Source: Acidobacteriota bacterium (lineage in GTDB: Bacteria; Acidobacteriota; Terriglobia; Terriglobales; Acidobacteriaceae). Taken from it: DNA of 6,814 nucleotides. A model generated the notes under the pieces. The model searched no databases. It was given only the letters and a program-made list of their open reading frames with translations, and was not told the DNA's origin. Both the position numbers and the translations under genes were made by a program. The DNA lies in the NCBI GenBank assembly GCA_003224785.1, contig QHZV01000219.1, positions 1-6,814 on the forward strand, written 5' to 3'. Positions 1-6,309 of the stretch are shown here, piece by piece (the stretch's first letter is position 1; each line of letters begins with the position of its first letter).

Positions 1-277
1 TCTTGCGCCAGTCGAGCTCAGTGCGGTCTGCTTCAGATATATCGGTGACAAATCTCTCTCGGAAGACGAACTGAACCGGCACAACGCAGCCATTCTGAAG
101 CAGGTCATTCAACAGGGACGGGTCTATCTATCAAATGCCACCTTGTGGGGTAAGTTCTCGCTCCGGGCATGCATTGTCAATCACCGCACCACGGCAGACG
201 ATGTGGACATCGTGGTCTCCGAGATTCTAGCCGCTGCGAGCCGCTGTGGTGCGGATACTCCCACCCGCAGCTTTTGA
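1..277 (+). CDS. PLP-dependent amino-acid decarboxylase, C-terminal end (partial)
   Basis: This is the last 91 codons of a gene that begins outside the window; codons run from base 2 and the TGA is at 275-277. The peptide begins LAPVELSAVCFRYIGD, continues with SEDELNRHNAAILKQV and QQGRVYLSNATLWGKFSLR, and then reads ACIVNHRTTADDVD. That order is typical of the C-terminal small domain of group II pyridoxal-phosphate decarboxylases (aromatic-L-amino-acid, tyrosine or glutamate decarboxylase type). NHRTT followed by an acidic helix is the characteristic end of these enzymes. Such enzymes remove the alpha-carboxyl group of an amino acid in the cytoplasm. The catalytic lysine and PLP-binding residues lie upstream of the window, so substrate and activity cannot be judged. 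The next gene on this strand starts 141 bp later and probably has its own promoter, so no operon link is evident. Confidence 0.85.
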   Translation, partial: LAPVELSAVCFRYIGDKSLSEDELNRHNAAILKQVIQQGRVYLSNATLWGKFSLRACIVNHRTTADDVDIVVSEILAAASRCGADTPTRSF

Positions 278-350
278 CATTTGCGCGCAGGCAGCAAATA
301 CCTTATGTTGGCGACAATTGCCATTTTGACGCTCCTCGCCCGTGCATGAG

Positions 351-382
351 TTCTACATCGAATGCTCCTCCGGGTTTATACT
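351..382 (+). promoter_or_regulatory. Possible sigma70-type promoter for the TPR gene
   Basis: A good -10 hexamer, TATACT, lies at 377-382 in the gap between the decarboxylase and the TPR gene. The -35 region is poor: only weak TTC/TAC-like sequence is present at about 351-359. A start of transcription near 389 would leave a leader of about 30 nt, which contains the Shine-Dalgarno sequence at 410-415. An isolated TTGACA at 274-279 overlaps the decarboxylase stop codon but has no partner -10 at usable spacing. This is a prediction from hexamer matching only. Confidence 0.3.
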
Positions 383-409
383 TCGCAACCGGGCACCCAG
401 CAGTTTGTC

Positions 410-415
410 GGAGGA
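410..415 (+). promoter_or_regulatory. Strong Shine-Dalgarno that fixes the TPR protein start
   Basis: GGAGGA at 410-415 lies three bases before the ATG at 419 (ATT spacer). The spacing is short, but the match is strong. The frame is open back to an ATG at 362, but that start would put 19 extra residues before an otherwise clean signal peptide and would place this site inside the coding region. The ATG at 419 is therefore preferred. Confidence 0.75.
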
Positions 416-418
416 ATT

Positions 419-2038
419 ATGCGGTTTCTATCTAGATTAATCGCGGCTTTCTTGCTACTTATTTGCACGGCTTGGGGCGATGAAGGACACCATCATTCAC
501 TGACCGAGGAAGAGATCGGCTCCGCGCAGTTTGCGACTTCTTGCTCGCCGCAGGTTGCCGTCGCGTTCAACCGGGCAGTGGCGCTATTGCATTCCTTCCA
601 ATACGAAAAGACGCGCGAAGCGTTTATGGATGTCGCGAATCAGGATCCCAACTGCGCGATGGCTTATTGGGGCGTGGCCATGTCGCATTATCACGGTCTG
701 TGGGGTAACGGCGATATGAATGCCGGAGGCGTGGCCATCCGCAAGTCGCAAGAGATTGCGGCGGTAAACTCCAGCACGACCCCGCGCGAGAAAGGTTATA
801 TCGAAGCTCTTGCCGAAGTTTACAAAGAAGATGGCAAGGACAAGATCCTCCACGCGCAGGCTTTTGAGCAGAAAATGGCCGCGCTCCAGGCTGCATATCC
901 TGATGACAACGAAGCCGCGATTTTTCACGCTCTGACATTGGCGATCACCGCGCCTAAGACCGACAAGACTTTTGCGAACCAGCGCAAGTGCGGCGAGATT
1001 CTGGAACCGATCTTTGCCAGGAACTCGCACCATCCCGGAGTGGCGCACTACATCATTCACTGTTACGACAATCCGGTGCTGGCAGAAAAAGGCCTCGGCG
1101 CGGCGCGACTGTACGCAAAAATCGCACCGGCATCAGCACACGCCAACCATATGCCGTCGCACATCTTCACGCGAGTTGGATCGTGGGATGAGTCCATCAG
1201 CTCCAATATCAGATCGGCAGAGTTGGCAACTGCCGACGAAGCTGCCTCCAAAAATGGAGAGGCCCGCGATCAGCATCTTCACGCGATGGACTATTTGGAG
1301 TATGCGTATTTGCAAAGCGGACGCGTGAAACAAGCAAAAGCCGTGCTGGATGAGATGAACTCGCTGAAGCCGCTCCCTGGCATAAGTTTGACCGGAGGCT
1401 ACGGGCATGCGGCCATTCCGGTGCGTTACGCCCTGGAACGGCGAGACTGGCAAGCAGCCAGCGCTCTTGAACCCAGCAGCGAGGGAGTGCCGTGGGCGCA
1501 GGCCATTACATGGATGGGCATCGGTGTGGGCAGCGCGCGCAGCGGCAATCTGGATCGCGCCGTTCAGGCCGAGCATACGCTGGCTTCGCTTCGCGATTCA
1601 GCCGCAAGTCAGGACCAGTACTGGTCGAATCAGATTGAGGTGCAACGACGCGAAGTTGCCGCCTGGATTTCAGAGAAGGGTGGGAAGTCGTCAGACGCGA
1701 TTGTGTCAATGCGCTCAGCGGCAGAGCTTGAAGAAAGTATGGATAAGCATGCGGTCACGCCCGGCGCAATGCTCCCGGCGAGAGAAATGCTGGCGGAGCT
1801 TCTGTCAATTCATGGTCAGGCGCAAGCGGCGCTTGAGGAATATCAGGCCGTATTGAAAGTTGCTCCCAATCGCTTCAATGCACTTTATGGAGCTGCGAGC
1901 GCGGCCGAGACGGCAGGAAATGCAACTCTCGCGAATCAATTGTTCCAGAAGTTGACCGAGATCGCTGTCGGCGAAGAGAGACCTGAGCTGGTTGCCGCGA
2001 GAAGGAAGGTTGCTGCGATCGCCCAAGTAGCGCAATGA
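419..2038 (+). CDS. Secreted TPR-repeat protein with conserved histidine motifs
   Basis: The product is 539 residues. Residues 1-20 form a signal peptide (RFLSR, then a hydrophobic run AAFLLLICTA ending AWG before DEGHHH), so it is exported, probably to the periplasm. The rest is helical with degenerate tetratricopeptide repeats. The clearest are at about 45-78 (ending NQDPNC), 286-318 (YLEYAYLQSGRVKQAKAVL), 452-485 (LAELLSIHGQAQAALEEYQAVLKVAPN) and 486-517. Histidine-bearing motifs recur along the chain: SHYHGLW (89-95), HHPGVAHYIIH (204-214), HANHMPSHIF (241-250) and DQHLHAMDY (284-292). I recall this kind of protein as common and uncharacterised in Acidobacteria and related soil bacteria; no reaction or partner is established. 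TPRs normally bind peptides or proteins. The histidines could bind a metal or a ligand, which is inference. It has a 141-bp upstream gap and converges with pyrC, so it is probably a single-gene transcript. Confidence 0.88.
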   Translation: MRFLSRLIAAFLLLICTAWGDEGHHHSLTEEEIGSAQFATSCSPQVAVAFNRAVALLHSFQYEKTREAFMDVANQDPNCAMAYWGVAMSHYHGLWGNGDMNAGGVAIRKSQEIAAVNSSTTPREKGYIEALAEVYKEDGKDKILHAQAFEQKMAALQAAYPDDNEAAIFHALTLAITAPKTDKTFANQRKCGEILEPIFARNSHHPGVAHYIIHCYDNPVLAEKGLGAARLYAKIAPASAHANHMPSHIFTRVGSWDESISSNIRSAELATADEAASKNGEARDQHLHAMDYLEYAYLQSGRVKQAKAVLDEMNSLKPLPGISLTGGYGHAAIPVRYALERRDWQAASALEPSSEGVPWAQAITWMGIGVGSARSGNLDRAVQAEHTLASLRDSAASQDQYWSNQIEVQRREVAAWISEKGGKSSDAIVSMRSAAELEESMDKHAVTPGAMLPAREMLAELLSIHGQAQAALEEYQAVLKVAPNRFNALYGAASAAETAGNATLANQLFQKLTEIAVGEERPELVAARRKVAAIAQVAQ

Positions 2039-2057
2039 TTGCGGTCCTAAGTAGCCA

Positions 2058-3365
2058 TCAGCCCGACCTGTAAACGATCCTTCCGCTCACGATCGTCGCC
2101 ACAATCTTACCCGTCATCTGCCATTCGTCGAACGGCGTGTTGTGGGACTTGGAACGCGACTTAGTGGCGTCGAACGTCCACCGCTTCTTTGGATCGAAGA
2201 TCGTAACGTCAGCGTGGCTGCCGCGCAAAAGCGTACCGCGCCCGCGTAGATCTACGACTCGCGCCGGTCCGGCCGTGAACAACTCCACAATGCGAGCGAA
2301 AGGCATTTTTTGTCGTCCATGCAAAACCGTGACCGCCAGCCCCAGTGCGGTTTCGAGGCCGGTGACGCCGAACGATGCTCGTTCGAACTCCACAATTTTT
2401 TCGTGAGGAGCGTGCGGTGCGTGGTCAGAGGCGATCGCATCCACGGTACCGTCGGCCAAAGCTTCCAACAACGCTTCGCGGTCGGCTGCAGAACGGAGCG
2501 GCGGGTTCATCTTGAAATTGGTGTCGTAGTCGCGCACGTCGGAATCCGAAAGCGCGAAGTGGTGCGGCGTAACTTCGCAAGTCACCCGCGCGCGATTTCG
2601 CTTTGCGCGCCGTACTGACTTCAACGCCTCTGCCGTGGAAAGATGGGCTACGTGAAGCCGTGCTCCAGTGAATTGCTGGGCTAGCTGCACATCGCGATCA
2701 ACAATGACCGCTTCGGCAGCGTCGGTCATGCCGCGCAACCCGAGCCGCAAGGAGGTTGCGCCTTCATGCATGGAGCAATTCTGCGTGAGGCGCGTGTCTT
2801 CGGCGTGCTGAACAATGGGGAAATTGATCTCAGCCGAAGTGCGCAGCGCGTCGCGCATGGTGGTTTCATTCAGGATCGGCTTGCCATCGTCAGTGACCGC
2901 AACTGCGCCGGCGCGCTGCAAGGCGCGAAAATCCGTAAGCACGGCCCCCTTGCTGGCCTGCGTTGCGGAAGCCACGGGAAACACGTTCACCACGGCGCCG
3001 CGTTGCGGCTGCCGCACCCATGTGACCCACTCAGGAGAATCGAGCACCGGTGTGGTATTCGGCATGCAGCACACGGTTGTGAATCCGCCGGCTGCCGCCG
3101 CAGCAGTTCCTGACGCGATTGTTTCCTTGTAACTCTGGCCCGGCTCGCGCAGGTGCACGTGCAGATCAATAAATCCGGGCGCAACGATCAGTCCTTTGGC
3201 GTCGAATTTTTCGTCTGCGCCACCGCGAATCTTGTTAGGCGGAGCAACCTCCACTACCTGGCCGTCGCGCAGCAGGACGTCCATGAGCGCGTCCACTCGC
3301 GCAACGGGGTCAATAAGGTGTCCGTTGCGAATCAGAAGACTGTGTGATTGTGAGGATTGTTTCAT
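2058..3365 (-). CDS. pyrC: Dihydroorotase (type I)
   Basis: PyrC cyclises N-carbamoyl-L-aspartate to L-dihydroorotate in the cytoplasm, the third step of UMP synthesis. The 435-residue length is normal for the longer bacterial type I enzymes. The metal and active-site motifs are all visible: GFIDLHVHLREPG with H69, H71 and R73; AVTDDGKP with D159/D160; VQHAED with H187; LHVAHLST with H241; KMNPPLR at 285-291; and ASDHAPH with D314. The segment GTAAAAAGGFTTVCCMPNT (86-104) is also characteristic. By analogy with the Aquifex type I enzyme it probably works in a complex with aspartate transcarbamoylase, and the adjacent pyrB fits that. The ATG at 3363-3365 is 18 bp after the pyrB stop. The spacer has no Shine-Dalgarno and is AT-rich, so translation may rely on coupling or on a local start signal. 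An inactive PyrC-like subunit paired with PyrB is unlikely because every catalytic residue is kept. Confidence 0.96.
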   Translation of the reverse strand: MKQSSQSHSLLIRNGHLIDPVARVDALMDVLLRDGQVVEVAPPNKIRGGADEKFDAKGLIVAPGFIDLHVHLREPGQSYKETIASGTAAAAAGGFTTVCCMPNTTPVLDSPEWVTWVRQPQRGAVVNVFPVASATQASKGAVLTDFRALQRAGAVAVTDDGKPILNETTMRDALRTSAEINFPIVQHAEDTRLTQNCSMHEGATSLRLGLRGMTDAAEAVIVDRDVQLAQQFTGARLHVAHLSTAEALKSVRRAKRNRARVTCEVTPHHFALSDSDVRDYDTNFKMNPPLRSAADREALLEALADGTVDAIASDHAPHAPHEKIVEFERASFGVTGLETALGLAVTVLHGRQKMPFARIVELFTAGPARVVDLRGRGTLLRGSHADVTIFDPKKRWTFDATKSRSKSHNTPFDEWQMTGKIVATIVSGRIVYRSG

Positions 3366-3383
3366 TTCGAATGATTTAATATC

Positions 3384-4328
3384 TCAGCCCTTTCCCAGCG
3401 CCCGCGCCAGCACCGCCATGCGGAGGGGAACTCCGTTGCTGACTTCTTCGACAATCACTGACTGCGGACAGTCCGCGACGTCCCAGGTCAGTTCGAGGCC
3501 ACGAATGATCGGGCCCGGATGCATCAACATCGCATCATTTTTCGCCAAACGTAAACGCGTCATGGTGATCTGATAACGGCTGATGTAGTCCGGCAGGCTC
3601 AACTTCAGACCCGCGAGTCGTTCACGCTGGACTCGCAGCACCATTACGACATCCGCGCCGCGCACTGCCTCTTCGCAGCTTCGGCTGATTCGCAGTCCGG
3701 GTGCCAGGGTTGCCGCAATTTCCGGCACCAGTTCCGGAGGTCCACACAATGTGGTTCGCGCTCCGACCTTGCTGAGCAGATGAATTGCCGATCGCGCTAC
3801 ACGGCTGTGATAGACATCGCCGACGATCGCTACCTGCAAGCTGTTGAGTTTTTTCTTGTGCCGCAGCATGGTGTAAGCGTCGAGCAGTGCCTGGGTTGGA
3901 TGCTCGTGCATGCCATCGCCGGCATTGATCACCGGAATGTCCAAGTGCCGGGCCATTAAATGCGGCGCACCGGCGTTTGGATGGCGCACGACAATAACGT
4001 CTGCTCCGACCGCACGCAGAGTGTATGCGGTATCGAGCAATGATTCGCCTTTCTCGATGCTCGATCCGCTAGAAAGGATCAGTGTTGTCGTCGCACCCAG
4101 CGCTTTTGCGGCAATCTCGAAAGACGCTCGTGTACGAGTTGACGGCTCGTAAAACAGGAGCAGCACTCGTTTCCCGCGCAGCAAGGGCCGAGGCTTGAGC
4201 GGATTCATCTTCCGCGCAAGCTGCAACAGGCGATCAATCTCGCTCAGGGGCATCCCTTCGATGCCTAAAATGGAGCCCCGTGCCGCAGACCGACCTACAG
4301 CCGCTTGAGTTTTTGTGATCGTACTCAA
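3384..4328 (-). CDS. pyrB: Aspartate carbamoyltransferase catalytic subunit
   Basis: PyrB joins carbamoyl phosphate and L-aspartate to give N-carbamoyl-L-aspartate, the committed step of pyrimidine synthesis. The 314 residues match the usual catalytic chain. Carbamoyl-phosphate motifs are present: YEPSTRTRASFE (S63-R67), SSIEKGESLLDT (K93), VRHPNAGAP (R115) and HEHPTQALLD (H143, Q146). The aspartate-side motifs are GDVYHSRVARS (R176), LRVQRER (R232, Q234) and MHPGPIIRG (from H270). Relatives usually read HPGPINRG, so the isoleucine at 275 is a small deviation. No regulatory chain gene (pyrI) is present. The start is TTG at 4326-4328. No other usable start precedes the conserved helix, and GGAG at 4337-4340 lies eight bases upstream. 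The TTG overlaps the pyrR stop by four bases (TTGA), indicating translational coupling. A start at Met26 would remove part of the conserved N-terminal helix. Confidence 0.96.
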   Translation of the reverse strand: MSTITKTQAAVGRSAARGSILGIEGMPLSEIDRLLQLARKMNPLKPRPLLRGKRVLLLFYEPSTRTRASFEIAAKALGATTTLILSSGSSIEKGESLLDTAYTLRAVGADVIVVRHPNAGAPHLMARHLDIPVINAGDGMHEHPTQALLDAYTMLRHKKKLNSLQVAIVGDVYHSRVARSAIHLLSKVGARTTLCGPPELVPEIAATLAPGLRISRSCEEAVRGADVVMVLRVQRERLAGLKLSLPDYISRYQITMTRLRLAKNDAMLMHPGPIIRGLELTWDVADCPQSVIVEEVSNGVPLRMAVLARALGKG

Positions 4329-4894
4329 TCCTGCTTCTCCACTAACAAAACTTTTTCGCTGTCGTCCACATCGCGCAGTTGCAGTTCAATTATTTCCCGG
4401 TTCGTAGTTTGCACTCTGCGCCCAACAAAAGTTGCGTCAATCGGCAGTTCACGGTGGCCTCGGTCTATCAGCACACAGAGCTGCACCTGACGGGGTCGGC
4501 CTTGGCGGAACAACGCATCCATGGCGGCGCGGGTTGTGCGGCCGGTGTACAAAACATCGTCAACCAAGACAACTTTCTTGCCTGTGATCGGAATGCCGAT
4601 TTCAGTTTTTTGCACCACGGGCTTGGCCAGCGGAGAAAGGTCGTCGCGATAAAAAGTGATATCGAGCGTGCCGACTGGGACCGGAATCTTCTCAATTCGC
4701 TCGATCATTTTTCCAATGCGCTGCGCCAGAAAAACGCCTCTACGCCGGATACCAACCAGCGCAAGCTCCCCGGCACCGTCATTCTTCTCGATGATCTCGT
4801 GCACCAGGCGCACCAGCGTCCGCTCGATCTCAGAAGCGGACATCAATTGAGCCTTTTGACGGGTGCCGACAGGCTGGGGTGCCTTAGAAGTCAT
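4325..4894 (-). CDS. pyrR: PyrR: pyrimidine operon regulator / uracil phosphoribosyltransferase
   Basis: PyrR proteins bind pyr mRNA in response to UMP and also convert uracil plus PRPP to UMP. The product is 189 residues, slightly above the usual 175-185. The PRPP-binding loop VVLVDDVLYTGRTT (108-121) is intact. Other family landmarks are LVRLVHEIIEKN (27-38), ALVGIRRRGVFLAQRI (45-60), GTLDITFYRDDL (75-86) and DRGHRELPI (144-152). After the last motif most relatives read RAD, whereas this protein reads DAT. Homology to the Bacillus protein begins around QKAQLM (13-18), so the ATG at 4894 is preferred over Met18 at 4843, although a weak AAAGG precedes Met18. No Shine-Dalgarno precedes 4894, and a candidate promoter lies only nine bases upstream. 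It heads pyrR-pyrB-pyrC and overlaps pyrB by four bases. Whether it still regulates by RNA binding cannot be read from the sequence. Confidence 0.95.
   Translation of the reverse strand: MTSKAPQPVGTRQKAQLMSASEIERTLVRLVHEIIEKNDGAGELALVGIRRRGVFLAQRIGKMIERIEKIPVPVGTLDITFYRDDLSPLAKPVVQKTEIGIPITGKKVVLVDDVLYTGRTTRAAMDALFRQGRPRQVQLCVLIDRGHRELPIDATFVGRRVQTTNREIIELQLRDVDDSEKVLLVEKQD
4337..4340 (-). promoter_or_regulatory. Shine-Dalgarno supporting the TTG start of pyrB
   Basis: GGAG, read on the minus strand, lies inside the last codons of pyrR, with eight bases between it and the TTG at 4328. It is the main support for the non-ATG start and for coupled translation of pyrR and pyrB. Confidence 0.6.
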
Positions 4895-4903
4895 GAACGG
4901 TGG

Positions 4904-4933
4904 ATGATACGCGGTTCAAGCGTGTCTGAGCAA
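4904..4933 (-). promoter_or_regulatory. Candidate promoter of the pyrRBC operon (near-leaderless)
   Basis: On the minus strand TTGCTC (4933-4928) and TATCAT (4909-4904) are separated by 18 bp. The -10 matches five of six consensus bases; the -35 matches three of six. Only nine bases lie between the -10 and the pyrR ATG, so transcription would begin within a few bases of, or at, the start codon. There is no Shine-Dalgarno in that stretch. This is pattern matching, not an experimental start site; an upstream promoter reading through from the zinc-ribbon gene is the alternative. Confidence 0.4.
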
Positions 4934-4986
4934 GGCTTCGGAAGGATTTCAAGAAATATCGACGAGTGGGGAAGTCTGCGTAAGTC

Positions 4987-5664
4987 CTACTGCGGTGGCA
5001 GTTTACGTCGAAGCAGGGCTGCCGAAATCGCTCCTCCAATGCCAGAGAGCAGAACGAAAAGCACGCACATGAAAGCCGACCCAAACACCATAAGGAATGC
5101 TAACCCTCCGGGTGTCATAAAGTACTCCATCGTCTGTCGCATCTGGGGATCGGCGTAGTTGGATTGAGTCTGCCTTAGCAACTGAATCAGCGTGTCATGA
5201 ACCTTATCTTGCGCGTGATAGCCGAGGGTGGCTATCGCGTTCAGGGTAATGAGGATCACGAAACCTGCCAGCCCCGTGCCTGCACCAAGCCGGAAACCCA
5301 TCCCCGGGGTTGGCTCGGCCGCCGAGCTATATCTACGATAGAGCAACACGCACAAGAATCCAGCCAGTGGCAATGCGAACAGAAATGATCCGCCGATCGG
5401 AATCAAACTGAGGACAGCAGCGACTGCGCCGGCGTTTACGGCGGCACGAAACCCCGCGCGACGAATTGAGACTGCCACTCGGGGCGGTGCAACCGAATGG
5501 GTTGCATCGGCCCGAATAAGTACAGAAGCGACTCCGGCGGCTACAAGGACGGGGATAGCCGAAGTCTCGCGAGGGACGAATCGAACCTGAGGAGCGTCAC
5601 AACTTGGACAGAACGCGGAACTGTCGGGAACGGCAGAATGGCATTGATGGCAGAGATGTTCCAC
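4987..5664 (-). CDS. Zinc-ribbon membrane protein, function unknown
   Basis: With a GTG start at 5664 the product is 225 residues. It opens MEHLCHQCHSA and carries a four-cysteine zinc ribbon with CxxC pairs at C5/C8 and C19/C22, ten residues apart. Three to four hydrophobic segments follow at roughly 72-90, 91-110 (GGSFLFALPLAGFLCVLLY), 126-148 (GTGLAGFVILITLNAIATLGY) and 188-215 (GGLAFLMVFGSAFMCVLFVLL), ending in basic RRKLPPQ. A polar stretch with YADPQMRQTMEYF separates the last two. The ribbon is probably cytoplasmic and the rest sits in the inner membrane. I do not recognise a specific function. The frame stays open to an ATG at 5772, but that start would add 36 unlike residues and overlap the lipoprotein gene. 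Starting at the ribbon is the usual form of such proteins. GAGAG lies only two bases before the GTG. Confidence 0.75.
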   Translation of the reverse strand: MEHLCHQCHSAVPDSSAFCPSCDAPQVRFVPRETSAIPVLVAAGVASVLIRADATHSVAPPRVAVSIRRAGFRAAVNAGAVAAVLSLIPIGGSFLFALPLAGFLCVLLYRRYSSAAEPTPGMGFRLGAGTGLAGFVILITLNAIATLGYHAQDKVHDTLIQLLRQTQSNYADPQMRQTMEYFMTPGGLAFLMVFGSAFMCVLFVLLSGIGGAISAALLRRKLPPQ

Positions 5665-5672
5665 TACTCTCA

Positions 5673-5702
5673 AAAATATCGCAGCTAAGTGGTCGCAGGC
5701 AA
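5673..5702 (-). promoter_or_regulatory. Candidate near-leaderless promoter of the zinc-ribbon gene
   Basis: On the minus strand TTGCCT (5702-5697) and TATTTT (5678-5673) are 18 bp apart, and the GTG start lies eight bases after the -10. The layout closely resembles that found before pyrR. Both hexamers are imperfect, so a chance match is quite possible. Confidence 0.28.
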
Positions 5703-5737
5703 ACCGAAGCCGAAACTCAAAGCTTGATGCCTGACGC

Positions 5738-6295
5738 CTAGATTGTGGTGTCCTTGCCGCGAGTACGTACATACACCAAAGCGAAATCGGATCCTTTGCC
5801 TTGCGGCTTGATTGAGACTATGTGCTGGTTGCTTTTCGTCCCGACCTTGAGTTCCAGGGTGTTGCCGTGATTGTTGCCTTCGCACTTCAGTTCGTCTGAA
5901 TCGCCCTTGTACGTATAATTCTCGCTTTCGCTGTGGCATTCGAGGACGTTTCCAAATTTCTTGAGCTCGTTCTTGTAATAGGCCACGAGCTTGCTGGGGG
6001 CATCGTCACTCTCGTACTCCACCGCGACGACCTTCACGCCGAATTCAGAAGTCGAGATGTTCACGTTCGCACTCTTCTCGTCACCCGAGTCGTCTTTCTT
6101 CTTTTGGCGCGCGCCGGCATAGACCGGAAGCCCGGTGTCGCGAACGTCCGCATTCTCGTTCACGTGGATGCCGCCGAATGGCGTGTTGATGTCCACATTC
6201 TTATCTTGTCCATTGTCGTCTTTCTTAACGCTAACGCTGCATGCGGTTGCGATTACGACCACGACCATCGCCGCGAAAAGACTTAATCTGCGCAT
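5738..6295 (-). CDS. Small lipoprotein, function unknown
   Basis: The product is 185 residues. It begins MRRLSLFAAMVVVVIATACS: a basic start, a hydrophobic run and a lipobox-like ATAC with the lipidated cysteine at C19. The mature part is hydrophilic and charged. It has a lysine/aspartate-rich linker (KKKDDSGDEKS, about 65-75), then a mixed segment around 85-130 (FGVKVVAVEYESDDAPSKLVAYYKNELKKFGNVLEC) and a C-terminal beta-type segment ending in DFALVYVRTRGK. C119 and C138 could form a disulfide. The pattern of a short helix, PSKLVAYYKNELKKFG, followed by strands recalls small Acidobacterial lipoproteins of unknown role, and I assign no activity. AGGAG at 6305-6309 lies nine bases before the ATG and overlaps the stop codon of the GH3 gene, whose end is 12 bp upstream, so the two are probably co-transcribed. 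Confidence 0.82.
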   Translation of the reverse strand: MRRLSLFAAMVVVVIATACSVSVKKDDNGQDKNVDINTPFGGIHVNENADVRDTGLPVYAGARQKKKDDSGDEKSANVNISTSEFGVKVVAVEYESDDAPSKLVAYYKNELKKFGNVLECHSESENYTYKGDSDELKCEGNNHGNTLELKVGTKSNQHIVSIKPQGKGSDFALVYVRTRGKDTTI

Positions 6296-6304
6296 CTTTC
6301 GATT

Positions 6305-6309
6305 CTCCT
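6305..6309 (-). promoter_or_regulatory. Shine-Dalgarno of the lipoprotein gene
   Basis: AGGAG, read on the minus strand, lies nine bases before the ATG at 6295 and overlaps the TAG stop of the preceding GH3 gene at 6308-6310. This suggests linked translation of the two genes. Confidence 0.65.

Noticed and set aside
274..309. Consensus-like TTGACA at the end of the decarboxylase gene with TATGTT downstream
   Set aside because: The spacing of 24 bp is too long for a sigma70 promoter.
362..418. Upstream ATG at 362 as the start of the TPR protein
   Set aside because: It would place 19 extra residues before a clean signal peptide and bury the GGAGGA site at 410-415 inside the coding region.
584..1060. 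A 158-codon minus-strand frame opposite the TPR gene
   Set aside because: It has no family features and lies fully within a well-supported gene on the other strand.
2031..2043. Perfect 13-base palindrome (CGCAAT, G, ATTGCG) at the convergent end of the TPR gene and pyrC
   Set aside because: The one-base centre cannot form a normal hairpin loop, and there is no T run on either side, so I do not call it a terminator. A chance occurrence or a protein site cannot be separated.
4379..5158. A 259-codon open frame on the plus strand, antisense to pyrR and the end of the zinc-ribbon gene
   Set aside because: Its peptide has no recognisable motif, it crosses the pyrR upstream gap, and it lies opposite clearly homologous genes. 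It is a by-product of codon bias.
5697..5729. CAGGCA and TGCCTG inverted repeat between the lipoprotein and zinc-ribbon genes
   Set aside because: The six-base arms are about 26 bases apart and no U tract follows, so a terminator is not supported.
5665..5772. Upstream ATG at 5772 as the start of the zinc-ribbon protein
   Set aside because: It overlaps the lipoprotein gene by 35 bases and adds 36 residues with no family-like character before the zinc ribbon.
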